Notes under the pieces: model-generated | The model's database searches: none | What the model was told of the DNA's origin: nothing | Seen by the model: the letters and a program-made list of their open reading frames with translations, nothing else | In this document: positions 20,548 through 30,831 of the stretch, one piece after another | Position numbering within the stretch: the first letter of the stretch is position 1 | Layout: each line of letters starts with the position of its first letter | Position numbers and translations under genes: made by a program | From: Ascarosepion bandense | Lineage: Eukaryota > Mollusca > Cephalopoda > Sepiida > Sepiidae | Length of the DNA: 64,000 nt | Direction: 5' to 3' | Assembly: GCA_037127315.1 (NCBI GenBank) | Contig: JBBBDQ010001288.1 | Location: 548,501-612,500 of the forward strand

Positions 20548-20894
20548 TATTTAATAAAACGTTAATTTAGGGAGAACTTCTAAAACACGTAATGTAAATA
20601 ATGTTTATATATATACGTTATATCTTTTTAAAAGGTTGTAATGGCGGGTGTCGCAAGCTTCCACTGTCCATAAAATGCTTCCATTGCCTCCATCTCAAAT
20701 AGCCCACGACCACTAAGTCCAGCTCCAAACCGGACATTATGCGAAGACAGACACCTGACGCCTCCTAACCATTTTCTTTAGGTACATGAAGGTCAACTTC
20801 CTGTCGAAGACAATCGATGTAGGGAAAAACTTTGATTTTAAACTTCTGCTGCCTTGAGGTTTTATCCAATTATGGAAAATGGTATGGAAATATA
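20548..20894. other. Unassigned DNA interrupted by the solo LTR
   Basis: Contains GGCGGGTGTCGCAAGCTTCC and other moderately GC-rich sequence that continues, in composition, after the LTR (21155-21370). It may be part of an older element. No protein motif found. Confidence 0.35.
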
Positions 20895-21154
20895 TGTCGT
20901 AGAGTAGTTTTCGCACTGAAGGTTATAATCGTGCTATGTCGGTTGCTAATCGATTTAATGCACCCAAAATATTAGGAACTTGGTAATCTTCCACTGAAAG
21001 CTGACTCCTTAGTATTCGGCTAACTGCCGACTAATATCAACTGCCTAGTAGTTCTACTGAACTCCAATAGAGTTCTAAAGAACTCCTATGAACCTCCCTC
21101 CAATATGGGAGGGAGAGTCCTTTATCTGATGAATAGACGTGTTTCCCTATAACA
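20895..21154. mobile_element. Solo LTR, copy A, with 5-bp target duplication
   Basis: Begins TGTCGTAGAGTAGTTTTCGC and ends in TATAACA, i.e. TGT...ACA. It is flanked on both sides by ATATA (20890-20894 and 21155-21159). It is homologous along its length to 38364-38706 but has lost about 80 bp internally. A solo LTR normally forms by recombination between the two LTRs of an LTR retrotransposon. Confidence 0.8.
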
Positions 21155-22064
21155 ATATATCAAGATAAAAAAAACCGTAATAGATCCCCGAAGGCGATTA
21201 GCTGTCAATACTGATTAATCTTCGTCAACTCATGCATTTAAACCGGTCTCAAATGCAATGCAATGCGGATCTTGTCGGTACGGCCGAGAGGGGGACCATG
21301 TAGTCTAAACAGCCAACGGATTCCATATACTTTTGCCCCGGTGTGCACCCTGAAGAGGTAGATCCAGTCTTATCACCAAAAAATTGAAGTCTAACCAAAC
21401 AGCGCACGACTATTATTTCCCTACAAAAACGATAACCTTCTGGTTTTCCTCTTTATATAGCTTAGCATATCTGAAGGTTATATTTTACGTGCAGTTCAAT
21501 TTTTGTATATATTTTTGCTCCTATCTTTTTGCAAATATAGAAAGAACAGGTAAAATGTCAGGTACGACTATAATCTTTGAAAGTTTACAAATTATTTAAA
21601 GCTTTTCAACTGTATTTTTTCTATTAAAAATATATTCGCTTCCGTTACATGTGTAATATGATGCAGTCAAATTTTAAACTAGGCCAAAGAAGCCGTATGC
21701 ACCAGTAAATTGACATAGCGTCACTATTGTACATCAAATGGAGAAGCAGGTAAGCTGACACATACATCAGGAGCCAGAAAGACGAGCTTATAGAATCAAA
21801 GACATCAGGCGTCTCGGATCAGACTCCCAAGCAACAAGGTGAGAATGTATTGCTCTACGTATTGGAAGAAAGACGCCCAGAACATCTCTCGGAGTACAGT
21901 TTGATGAAAGTAACTGACAAAATTTTAAAATGTACAAAAAATATGACTTTTTTAATTGCACACCCACTTCCTAACACATAGTTATTCGTATTACTTGGAT
22001 ATTTATTAACCTGGAAGGTGGTACTAGTATTCTTTAATACCTCTTCTTTTTTGTTAAATATAGG
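21155..22064. other. Unassigned DNA
   Basis: No gene recognised. 21230-21370 (CGGTACGGCCGAGAGGGGGA) is less AT-rich than its surroundings and might be an unrecognised element. Confidence 0.4.
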
Positions 22065-22746
22065 CGAGGTATCATTATTATTTCCCCAAACTTCTTACAC
22101 TTCAAAAATATTTTCTGGCTTTTAATAAACAATGATTCAGTCAGTTAAGTGCCATACGTGAAACACGCTCTTGCGATCATGTATCGAAAGAGACATGACT
22201 GACTGGGCAGAAGATTATCCGGTAATAGGTTGCCGTTGCTTTCTGCGGTATACTGGTTGCCAGCCAATGCTATAGAACCCAATCTGTCCTACTATTTGAC
22301 TCGTAGTTAGAGGGGGAAGAGATGTATTATATTAATAAGTAGTAATTAAATTGGAATCAGTTTATTACTTCATAACTATATAAAATGATCCCCCACTTCA
22401 TGCCCAGTAGAAGCCTTAATAATGTTTCAACTATTATATTTAGTCAGTTAAGTGTCATACGTGATACATACGTGGCGATCATGTGGGTGATCATGTCTCT
22501 TTCGAGACATGACTGACTGGGCACAGGATTATTCCGCAATAAATTACCAATGCTTTCTGTGGTAAACTGGTTGACAGCCAAGGCTATAGAATCCAATCCC
22601 CCCTGATATTTAACCCATAGCTAGAGGAAAGAGACGGATTAATATCTTTCCCATGGATATTTGCGCGTAAGTGAGTGCAAAGAATTCAAACTGGAATTCG
22701 AACTCGGCTCCCCGATTTCTTATTACGAGTCTATATCCGCTGCACC
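22065..22746 (-). repeat. SINE-hairpin-SINE block, copy 3
   Basis: Same order as 15503-16190: flank with AAATATTTTCTGGCTTTTAA, SINE tail/body (22138-22330), hairpin segment (22331-22441), full SINE (22442-22746). In this copy the left hairpin arm is decayed (AATTGGAATCAGTTT) while the right arm AATGATCCCCCACT is kept. The distal SINE carries a small duplication of GATCATGTGGGTGATCATG. Confidence 0.78.
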
Positions 22747-23039
22747 AAAGGCGTTGCTAAATTTCTTATTTTGTGCAGATTATTGCTATATGTTTTCTCT
22801 TTGATTAATGACAGAAAAAAGCTAGGCTCATTAGTGGAATCCTTTTTGTACGAGAAATACATGGGGAATGGAAGAGTGTTCACATATTTTCACAGGACTG
22901 GTTTGCCAACTTGAAAACCCATAGGATATATGCATCATCCACCCATCTAAGTCATTCTCAGAATAGATTGTTAAAAAGTTCATTCTTCGAAGTTAATAGT
23001 TAGAGATAAGGTATTTCTCTCCAATAACCTCATTGTAAG
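22747..23039. other. Unassigned DNA
   Basis: About 290 bp of ordinary AT-rich sequence with no recognisable gene or repeat. Confidence 0.5.
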
Positions 23040-23190
23040 AAATGACCTCGGTACTAGCAAACATCAAACAGATGAAAGAGGAAAGATTTTATAGAAAGTA
23101 ACACTGTCTCCGCCAAGTACGAAGCGTAAAAAAAAAAAGCGCTCTACTTTGATCGACACTTTGAACCGAAAATAGTAACATTGGTAAAAG

Positions 23191-23240
<50 letters not shown>

Positions 23241-23312
23241 CGCACCATGGTGATGTATAAACGCATTGATGAAGAAAAAATTGAATCAATCAGAAAGTTT
23301 CGGGGCAATACG
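23040..23312 (-). repeat. Dispersed repeat with embedded (AAT)n array
   Basis: Inverse relative of 18078-18340, interrupted at 23191-23238 by about 16 AAT units. The array sits between the ATGTTAC.ATTTTC and CACCATGGTG blocks, where the other copy has TTATATTATCC. Confidence 0.65.
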
Positions 23313-23450
23313 AAAAGTGATAATAAAGATCATACCTTGAATAACAAAAGGAAATTGTTTCATGTTCTAAAGAGGAACAAACAGTATCGTACTTCGAAAT
23401 GATTAAAGGCAATCATTTCAAACACCATAGCGAACTTCCATTTATTATCG

Positions 23451-23759
23451 GTCAGTCAGTTAAGTGCCATACTTGATACATGCTTGGGCGATCATGTCTC
23501 GAAAGAGACATGACTGACTGGGCAGTAGATTATTCCGCAATAGGTTGCCATTACTTTCTGTGGTAGACTGGTTGATAGCCAAGACTACAGAACCGAATCT
23601 GTTCTATTATTTAACCCATAACTTGAGGGTAGAGATAAATTAATACCTTTCCCAAAGATATTTGTTCCTAAGTGAATGCAAGTATTTGAACTTGAATTCG
23701 AACTCGGCTTCCTAGTTTCTCGATCCAAGCCGATATCCACTGCACCACAACACACATCT
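23451..23759 (-). repeat. SINE family 1, full length
   Basis: Complete minus-strand copy from GTCAGTCAGTTAAGTGCCAT to CACCACAACACACATCT with the inverse B box GAATTCGAACTCGG. Confidence 0.88.
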
Positions 23760-24009
23760 ATTTATTATAGCTTTCCAACAGTAGATAAAGAAAACGTAAA
23801 ACAAAATAAATGAACGTGGCTCTATATATCGTTGATTTAGCTGAATTCAGTTTTTACGTAGGAACGTATTGCTGAAGTTTGAAGCTTCAAGATTTCTGTA
23901 TTTAGTTGTGTTTTTTATGGCTTATCAATCTTTGCAAAACTATTTAAAGCCAGAAAATATTTTTAGATTTTAAAAATTTTTTGAAGATAGTTATTTTACT
24001 GATATAGGT

Positions 24010-24160
24010 TTCACTATTAACCCTATAGATGAGGGAGAAAAGATGGACTCATACTTTTTTCAGTGGTATTTGCCAATAAGTTGAACCCGATGTAAATTGT
24101 ATCTTTACTCTCCGGTTTCCAATTCCGAGCTGTTCTTAATAACACCACCCGCACATCCAA
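24010..24160 (-). repeat. Old SINE, family 1-like
   Basis: Retains ATTAACCCTATAGATGAGGG, GTGGTATTTGCC and the ACCACCCGCACATCC end, but the B box is lost. Its left boundary is unclear. Confidence 0.5.
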
Positions 24161-24242
24161 TCCCTACAGAACTTGGTAAATATAAAAAGAAATAACATTA
24201 TTAACGAACGAGTAATCAAGAGTAAGGAAGAGTAATCAAGAG

Positions 24243-25001
24243 TAAACAATTAAGAGTGTCAGGCTGTCAGATTCAACTCTAATTACAGCTGATTAGGATG
24301 TTGCTATCTACCAATTCTACATGGCGCTGCGAACAGGATCTCCCAATAATAACAAAGCAGCGCTGGCCATCCTTCACTACAGGAACACGCCCATTCACGC
24401 CATTAGGCTATCCCCAACACAATTCCTACTACACCGTCGTCTACGGGATTTTATACCATCCCAACCCAGGCTATACCAGCCGCATGCGAAATGGATAGCT
24501 GCAGCCCGCCTGAAGGAAGGTATAACCGTACGACTCATACCCTGCTTTTCTTCAAAAAGGAGACATAATATCAATACAACGTCCAACCAATAGGTGCGAC
24601 ACAACAGGTAGAGTTGTCGAGACACTACCTAACCGTCAGTACCGAATCAGGATGGATGGATCGGGCAGAATCACCTTGCGATTTCTCAGGAAGCTTCAAA
24701 CACCTTCAATTCCTACTCCCATTCCTAGTGCTCTAACTAAGCTCCCTGAGACAAGTATCAGAGACGCACAGGAGCCCAATACTGATTTCCTACATGTCAA
24801 AAAAATCCCACAAAAAATCTCCCAAGTATTGTGAAGACTACTCCCATAGAATCAGCCGGGCCACAAAGAAGTCATATCCCCTCAAAGTTCATTACCCTTC
24901 ACGCGATAAGATGGGGGAGATGAACAATTAAGATTGTCAGGCTGCCAGATTCAACTTCAACTACAGTTGATGACTGGATGTTGCTATCTAATAATTCTAC
25001 A
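24243..25001 (+). mobile_element. Miniature Ty3/Gypsy LTR element (LTR-PBS-IN remnant-PPT-LTR)
   Basis: Two ~80-bp direct repeats (24243-24321 and 24921-25001) share ACAATTAAGA.TGTCAGGCTG and end in ATTCTACA. Directly after the left repeat is TGGCGCTGCGAACAGG, a typical tRNA primer-binding site. Directly before the right repeat is AAGATGGGGGAGA, a polypurine tract. Inside is only an integrase C-terminal remnant. LTRs this short, if complete, are unusual. No clear target duplication is seen. Confidence 0.75.
24322..24720 (+). pseudogene. Gypsy integrase C-terminal remnant
   Basis: Encodes AALAILHYRNTPIHAI, RLSPTQFLLHRRLRDF and PSQPRLYQPHAKWI, which is the YRNTP...SPAQ region at the end of the integrase core. 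After a frameshift near 24580 it continues with TTGRVVETLPNRQYRI and DGSGRITLRFLRKL, the usual C-terminal module of Mag-like Gypsy polyproteins. All of gag, protease, RT, RNase H and the catalytic integrase residues are deleted. The reading frame starts inside the primer-binding site, which shows the deletion joined leader to pol end. Confidence 0.8.
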
Positions 25002-25192
25002 AGGACACTAGTTAGCAGTTGACATATTTGCAGATTAAAGCTTGCCGAAAAGTATGGAGCCGGAAGAAACTGTTAGCATAGAGTTTATGGCTGCATCTAT
25101 CAAGCTGGATAGAAAGCGATAGCCGGGTAGAAAAAATTACCTTCGGTTGGATATATACCATGTAGAGAATGAAAAAAAAGTTATAACAGACA

Positions 25193-28100
25193 TTTTTTTT
25201 TTTTATAAGCGTTTCACCCCGAGCAAGGCATGTCACTGCCACTACTGTGCAGGGGGCTACGTAGAGTGGAGAAAGGCTGATTAAATATAGGAAATAACAG
25301 AGGGTGGGTGATAGGCGGGTGAGGATACCGAGAATGAGGGTTGGGTAGATGAGAGTTTTGTGAGAATAGTTGGGAGTTAGTGTGATAGGAGGTGTCTATT
25401 GACCCTACATTTAAACACCTGGAGATTGTAACTGTCGGGAAAGCAGACTTGTGGAAGGGAGTTCCACAGGCGGGAAGCGCGAGAAAAGAAGCTGTTGGAG
25501 TAGAATTTACGGTTACATCTTATTTGTTTAACTGTAAAAGGGTTGGGACCTAGTTGCTAATCTAGTATCTCGTGTAAATTCGTGCTTAGACGGCACCAGT
25601 GATCTAAGCTCATCGGAGCAGAAGCCATGAAAGTACTTGTAGAAGAGGCACAGGGAAGCTACATCACGCCGGTGTGAGAGCGGCTGCAGCCGGTCTGCCA
25701 AGTCAGTATCAACCACGTTACAGATCCTCCTTTGTATTTTGTCAAGAAGCCCAAGGAGAGCAGCAGGGGCACCCGACCAGATATGGCAGCAATATTCAAT
25801 ACACGGGCGGATGGTAGATTTGTATATGTGCAGAATAGTTTCAGGTGGGAAAAATTTTCGGGCCCTGCACAGGGAGCCCACTTTCATAGCAGCAGATTTG
25901 GCAATGGATTCAATATAGTCATTCCATTTGAGGTCCGCCGAGAGTGTAAGGCCAAGGAAGCGTAGTATTTTACTCTCTGGGAGGCTAGCCTGTCCCATGC
26001 TAATGGGAGGTAGATGCGATTGTCTATGGTGGTGAGTTGATAACAGCTTTGTTTTGGAGGCATTGAAATTTACCAACCATTTCCTACCCCAGGTCACTAC
26101 GGATTGGAGGTCCCTTTCAAGTGCGGTAGCGAGGTTCACTTTGTCGTCCAGACCTGGTTTCTGATCGATGCGGGAGTAGATTGTTGTGTCGTCGGCATAC
26201 ATGCCAACTTGGGATCTAATGGTGTCGGGGAGATCATTAATGTAGATCAGAAATAGCGTGGGACCTAGGATAGAACCTTGAGGGACGCCCGCGTTCGTCT
26301 GGTAGTTTTGGGAGGCATGCCCATTTAATACCACCTTTAATGTGCGGTTAGAGAGGAAGGACTGGATGAGGTCAAACAGATGTCCAGTTATCCCATAGCT
26401 CCGCAGTTTGCACAAGAGGCCAGCATGCCAGACCCTGTCGAATGCTTTGGAGATATCCAAGGCAACGGTTCGGGCTTCACCATTCTTGTCGAGTGCCTGG
26501 TATATGTACTCGGTAATGGTCGTTAGCATATCAGCAGTAGACCTGGTGAAGCGAAACCCATACTGTTTGTCAGAGAGAAGCCCGTTGGTCATAAGGTGCT
26601 GAATCACCTCGGCGTTGATAATGGCTTCGAAAACTTTGCCAAAGATTGGAAGGAGACTAATAGGACGGTAATTGGCGGGGTCTGAGGGTTCGCCAGAATT
26701 CTTAAATATAGGTACTACGCAGGAGGATTTCCAACAGGCAGGAAAGCAGGAAGCAGATAGGCAGAGGTTATAGAGTTTAGAGAGGACAGAGGAGGGTTCT
26801 GGGGCACATTTCTTCAGTACTATGACTGGGATTCCGTCACCGCCGCTCGCTTTGTGTGGGTCAAGTTGCGCAATTATCTTGGCGACCAGCGAGGGTGAAA
26901 TGTGGACGTTATTTAGTTGAGCCTTAGTTCTGGGTGGGAAGTCTGGTGTAGGTATTCCTAACGAGTCCAGTGTCGAATTGGTTGAGAATTTACGGGCAAA
27001 GCATTCAGCCTTGTCGGCTGGGGAGGTGAGAACTTCAAATTCATTGATTAGTGTGGGTATTGAAGTCTTGTTCCTGCTGAGCACGCTTTTGCAGAGACGC
27101 CAGTAATCTTTGGAGCCAAACTTAGAGGATGCTATGCGTTGCCTAATTCTGGTAGCAAACGCCCTCTTGGCTTCGTTCAGTACTTTTTTACACTTGTTCC
27201 GTGCTGAGGTGAAAAGGCGCCTGTTTTGGTTCGACGAGCAGCTTCGATAGAGCCGGAAGAAATGGTTCCGGTGGGCAATAGCGGCCGAGCAAGCGGGTGA
27301 GAACCAGGGGGACGAATTAGGTTTTAGTTGGAATTTTCTGGCAGGGATAAAAGCATCGATGCCAGCCTTAACCCAAGAGGAGACTTCGGAGGCACAGTCT
27401 TCGACAGGAAGATCAAAGGCGTTGTTCCAGGGGACGTCACAGAGGAAGTCCCTGAACGAGTCCCAGTCGGCTCTTTGGTAGCAGTATGATATTCTGCTGG
27501 TCTGGTTTTCTTGGGTAGAGTTAGTGCAGATTGATATGTTTACGGAGACTACGGCGTGGTCAGAGTTTCCAAGGGGGCAGAGTTGCCTGGTAGTGCAGGA
27601 GTCTGGGATGGAGGTAAAACAAAGGTCGAGTAAAGAGTCCCTTCCGTTAGGGTTTTTAGAGAAACGCGTGGGGAAGTCCACCACTTGCGTTAGAGCTTGG
27701 GCTATTGAAAAGTGCATGGTGCGGATCCCAGCAAGGTCGGTGGCTGAGTTTTCAAGCCACTTGGTGTGGTGGGCGTTAAAATCGCCAAACACAAATATAT
27801 GGGCAGATGGGTGAGAAGAAATGGCCCTGTCGATGTTAGTCGAGATGCAATCAAGTAACGTACTGTCAGAGGAGGAGGGGGAGCGGTAGAGGAAGAAGAG
27901 ATAGCTAACCGAGCTTAGAAGTGAGAGACGGAAGCACATGAAGGAATGATCAAGGGATTCAAGAGATGTGACCCTGGCTAGGGGGAGTTGTTTGCTGACA
28001 TATACACCAAGCCCATGCATATGGACATTGGAGTCCTTCCTGAATAGGGGAAGGTAACCAGGAACGAACAGCTCTAAAGAGGGGATAGAAGGGTCAAGGT

Positions 28101-28215
28101 TAGTCTCACATATAGCTAAGATATCGGGTGCGTTAGTTAGAAGGAAAGACTCTACACTATTAAAGTTAGTGCGAATACCTCGTATATTTGTGAAGGTAAC
28201 GCAGATAACTTTGGC
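25193..28215 (-). mobile_element. LINE-A (Jockey/CR1-type non-LTR retrotransposon), best copy
   Basis: The 3' end on the minus strand is GCACAGTAGTGGCAGTGACA, TGCCTTGCTCGGGGTGAAAC and an A-run (T-run at 25192-25205). The 5' end stops at an (AT)n at 28217, just inside the endonuclease N-terminus, so ORF1 and the 5' UTR are missing. Partial relatives lie at 3462, 10815, 11007, 11329, 30832, 47446, 51592 and 54669. Confidence 0.88.
25528..28215 (-). CDS. LINE endonuclease-reverse transcriptase (ORF2-like), 3' frameshift
   Basis: An 830-codon frame from the ATG at 28020. The same frame is open and clearly coding for 65 more codons to 28215, so that ATG is internal. The AP-endonuclease domain shows FTNIRGIRTNF and LAICETNLDPS upstream of the ATG, then VFGDFNAHH (residues 77-85) and GNSDHAVVSV (151-160). 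RT shows NYRPISLLP (450-458), LDISKAFDRVWH (521-532), AGVPQGSILGP (577-587) and MYADDTTIY (607-615), with both catalytic Asp kept. The tail has RRDVASLCLFYKYFHGF. The frame ends early at ATRSQPFYS because of an extra A in CCCAACCC. A second frame continues the family C-terminus to a stop at 25377. It would copy LINE RNA at nicked chromosomal DNA. Confidence 0.9.
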   Translation of the reverse strand, partial: AKVICVTFTNIRGIRTNFNSVESFLLTNAPDILAICETNLDPSIPSLELFVPGYLPLFRKDSNVHMHGLGVYVSKQLPLARVTSLESLDHSFMCFRLSLLSSVSYLFFLYRSPSSSDSTLLDCISTNIDRAISSHPSAHIFVFGDFNAHHTKWLENSATDLAGIRTMHFSIAQALTQVVDFPTRFSKNPNGRDSLLDLCFTSIPDSCTTRQLCPLGNSDHAVVSVNISICTNSTQENQTSRISYCYQRADWDSFRDFLCDVPWNNAFDLPVEDCASEVSSWVKAGIDAFIPARKFQLKPNSSPWFSPACSAAIAHRNHFFRLYRSCSSNQNRRLFTSARNKCKKVLNEAKRAFATRIRQRIASSKFGSKDYWRLCKSVLSRNKTSIPTLINEFEVLTSPADKAECFARKFSTNSTLDSLGIPTPDFPPRTKAQLNNVHISPSLVAKIIAQLDPHKASGGDGIPVIVLKKCAPEPSSVLSKLYNLCLSASCFPACWKSSCVVPIFKNSGEPSDPANYRPISLLPIFGKVFEAIINAEVIQHLMTNGLLSDKQYGFRFTRSTADMLTTITEYIYQALDKNGEARTVALDISKAFDRVWHAGLLCKLRSYGITGHLFDLIQSFLSNRTLKVVLNGHASQNYQTNAGVPQGSILGPTLFLIYINDLPDTIRSQVGMYADDTTIYSRIDQKPGLDDKVNLATALERDLQSVVTWGRKWLVNFNASKTKLLSTHHHRQSHLPPISMGQASLPESKILRFLGLTLSADLKWNDYIESIAKSAAMKVGSLCRARKFFPPETILHIYKSTIRPCIEYCCHIWSGAPAALLGLLDKIQRRICNVVDTDLADRLQPLSHRRDVASLCLFYKYFHGFCSDELRSLVPSKHEFTRDTRLATRSQPFYS

Positions 28216-28248
<33 letters not shown>

Positions 28249-28462
28249 TAAATCAGTAATGGATATTAAAATAAGAGATTATTTTGCATCAACCAAAATA
28301 AAAAAAGCACAAAGCATTCTAATATAAATGCTTACAGCCTTAGAATATTCGCGGATTGATAAGTTTCCTTAAAATAATAACTGAATTATACAAGAAGACT
28401 TCGTAAACCAATTTTCGTCGTGTCTTCAAGAAAATTAGTTATAAACCGAACTCTGTGGGAGG
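28216..28462. other. (AT)n and unassigned DNA
   Basis: (AT)n at 28217-28244 marks the truncated LINE 5' end. The rest is AT-rich with no call. Confidence 0.7.
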
Positions 28463-28772
28463 GGATGTGCGTTGTGGTGCAGTGGATATCGGCTCGGAAC
28501 GAGAAATCGGGGAGCCGAGTTCGAATTCCAATTGAATTCATTGCTTTCACTTACGCGCAAATACCCTTGGGAAAGGTATTAATCCGTCTCTTCCTTTCAG
28601 TTATGAGTTAAATAACAGGACAGATTGGGTTCTATAGCCTTGGTCGGCAACCAGTCTACCGCAGAAAGCAATGGCAACCTACTGTGGGAAAATCTTATGC
28701 CCAGTCAGTCATGTCTCCTTCAAGACATGATCGCCCAAGCGTGTTTCACGCATGGCACTTAACTGACTGACT
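28463..28772 (+). repeat. SINE family 1, full-length plus-strand reference copy
   Basis: The best copy for reading the architecture. A box TGGTGCAGTGG at 28475-28485 fits the Pol III consensus TRGYNNANNNG. B box GTTCGAATTC is at 28519-28528. A body follows with CTTACGCGCAAATACCCTTG and GGTTCTATAGCCTTGG. The tail has CATGTCTC...GACATGATCGCCCAAGCG and ends TGGCACTTAACTGACTGACT. It would be transcribed by RNA polymerase III and copied by a LINE reverse transcriptase. Confidence 0.9.
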
Positions 28773-29090
28773 ATGGGAGGATTACCTTGGTAACCTACGT
28801 AATTTAACTAGGAAGAATTTAACAAATAAGTATGTGTGGATAGTGTAACTGATAAAGGTGAGCCGAGTACAAATCCTGTCCTCACCTTTAGCATCGATTT
28901 TCGTAGAAATGCACTTGAAAAAGTTATGAATACATCTATCCTCGCTCCTCTAGTTCTGTATTAAATATGAATATTGATTATCATTTATAGCATTGGGCGG
29001 CAACCAATCTAAAAGAAGGTATCGCAACCCAAACGCAATAAAGAAAAGGATTCTGCAATTCACCAATGATCACCTACGTCTTGAAAAGAT
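28773..29090. other. Unassigned DNA
   Basis: No recognisable gene or repeat over about 320 bp. Confidence 0.5.
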
Positions 29091-29216
29091 CAGTCAGTCA
29101 GTGCTATACGTCTTACACGCTTGTGTGATCATGTCTCGAAAGAGTCATGACTGACTTGACAGAAGATTATCGCACAGTAAGTTGCTATTACGTTTCTGAA
29201 GTAGACTGGTTGCCAT
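29091..29216 (-). repeat. SINE family 1, tail half
   Basis: CAGTCAGTCAGTGCTATACG to GTAGACTGGTTGCCATG. It is cut off exactly where the perfect hairpin at 29217 begins. Confidence 0.8.
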
Positions 29217-29272
29217 GTATGAACCTAAGAGGGTTTTTAGTATGATTAAATGCCTCTTAGGTTCATACAACC
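29217..29272. repeat. Perfect 16-bp inverted repeat (hairpin)
   Basis: GTATGAACCTAAGAGG ... CCTCTTAGGTTCATAC separated by about 24 bases. It abuts a truncated SINE. It may be a tiny foldback element or a repair scar. Confidence 0.7.
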
Positions 29273-29480
29273 ATGGATAAAAACGTTATAATTCCTTGTA
29301 ATTTAAAAATTGCGCGTTCAAAAATCCCCTGCCACGTGAACATTCAAAAAAAAAAAACACCGTTACATGAGCGTTCTTACAAAAAAAAAACGGTAAACGG
29401 TTAAAATCAGTTAGTAAAAATCGCCTGAAGACATCACTCATGGTAGAAACCTAGGTAGCGTAATAACTCATTCACAAATA

Positions 29481-29539
<59 letters not shown>

Positions 29540-29719
29540 ATATTAGATAAATTTGTCACTTAACTAAGCAAGATCATGTCGAGTTCAAAGTTTTGAGAGG
29601 CTAGACGATATCGAGCACTTTACGATAATAAACCTACTTGCGATAAATATTTTTTATCACTAAAGCTACTAAAAATAAATAACAATCTTGGCATAATAAA
29701 TATTATCACAATTTAACAC

Positions 29720-29780
<61 letters not shown>

Positions 29781-29964
29781 AAGTAATATTCTTATTATTT
29801 AGGATAACATTTTTCGCTACACAATCGCTCTCGTGTTTCCAATGTTATATTCCCCACCACCTCATCAGGCGATATACAAATATTGCTGTATTACGTATCG
29901 AAAAATGTTAAAAATAAATATAGCAAACTCAGAAATGTCATTTTGTTGGTTCCTACTACTACTA

Positions 29965-30020
<56 letters not shown>

Positions 30021-30599
30021 TTGGCCAAGGTAAAAAATAAATAAAAATTGCATTAGTTTAATTAAGGGCGTTTCCATATGTCGCTGAAAAATACCCTCCT
30101 GTGGCTTTCATCCCCACATTCACATTCCTCTATATTTCTTAAGCCAACGAATTCGAGAATAAAGTAAACATTATTTTCGCTTGAAACAAAATGAAAACGC
30201 AAACACTCAAAGATCAATTAAATTCCCTTCGTGACTTTGGCATCTGATTTTATTTCCAGGTGGATCTGTTAATTAAATAATATTTTATTTTTATTTCACT
30301 CACAACAGAAATATGTATTTTTTTTTTCGTTTTGTTGCCGAGGCGTAGTTTGCTTTTTCTATAGATATTGTTCTAAGAATTTATAAGCTCTGGTGAGTTT
30401 GTCTTGTGCTTTAATGCAAACAAAGATACTGATTAAAAGAGAAGATTTTTTAAAAATAGAATCGTGCTTCTGAATTGAAAACCAAAAGAACGTTATAAAT
30501 CCGGTGGCCAAAGATTTAGAATAAAATTTGGAGATTACAGCAAAGAATAAGGAAATTATATCGCTGAAGATTCTTTTCTAAAGTTGTTTATTAAATCTA
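29273..30599. other. AT-rich DNA with three long TA tracts
   Basis: (AT)n at 29485-29537, (CA)n(TA)n at 29719-29779 and (AT)n at 29968-30018. Between them is AT-rich DNA with no gene. Open frames at 29833-30077 only read through the repeat. Confidence 0.8.
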
Positions 30600-30735
30600 G
30601 TTAAGCCAAGTTAACCCTTGTCTGTACTTAGGTGGGTGACCACTTTGGAATACAAGGTGCTGTAAGCTTGGATGTGATTATCGTGTAATGAATCACGGAT
30701 CGGAATTCGAAGTTGGATTTCGAATAACAGTTCAG
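30600..30735 (+). repeat. 5S rRNA-tRNA composite SINE, decayed
   Basis: The 3' half of 5S (GTTAAGCC, TGTACTTAGGTGGGTGACCA, CAAGGTGCTGTAAGC) followed at once by GGATGTGATTATCGTGTAAT and GGAATTCGAAGTTGG, the tRNA-like head. The junction matches the copies at 1931 and 50525, so the fusion is a shared ancestral state and not three chance neighbours. Confidence 0.7.
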
Positions 30736-30748
30736 TTCGTTACATTTT

Positions 30749-30829
30749 CAGTCAGTCAGTTAAATGCCATACATGATAAATTCTTGGGCGATCAATTAGC
30801 GAAAGAAACATGACTGACTGGGCAAAAGA
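30749..30829 (-). repeat. SINE family 1, tail part of a copy split by a LINE
   Basis: CAGTCAGTCAGTTAAATGCC to ACTGACTGGGCAAAAGAT. The rest of the SINE (TTCCGCAGAAGGTTGCC onwards) resumes at 32233 beyond the LINE. Confidence 0.75.
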
Positions 30830-30831
30830 TT

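Noticed and set aside
24298..24625. A separate host gene around the MALRTGS start
   Set aside because: The start lies inside a retroelement primer-binding site and the rest is Gypsy integrase C-terminus.
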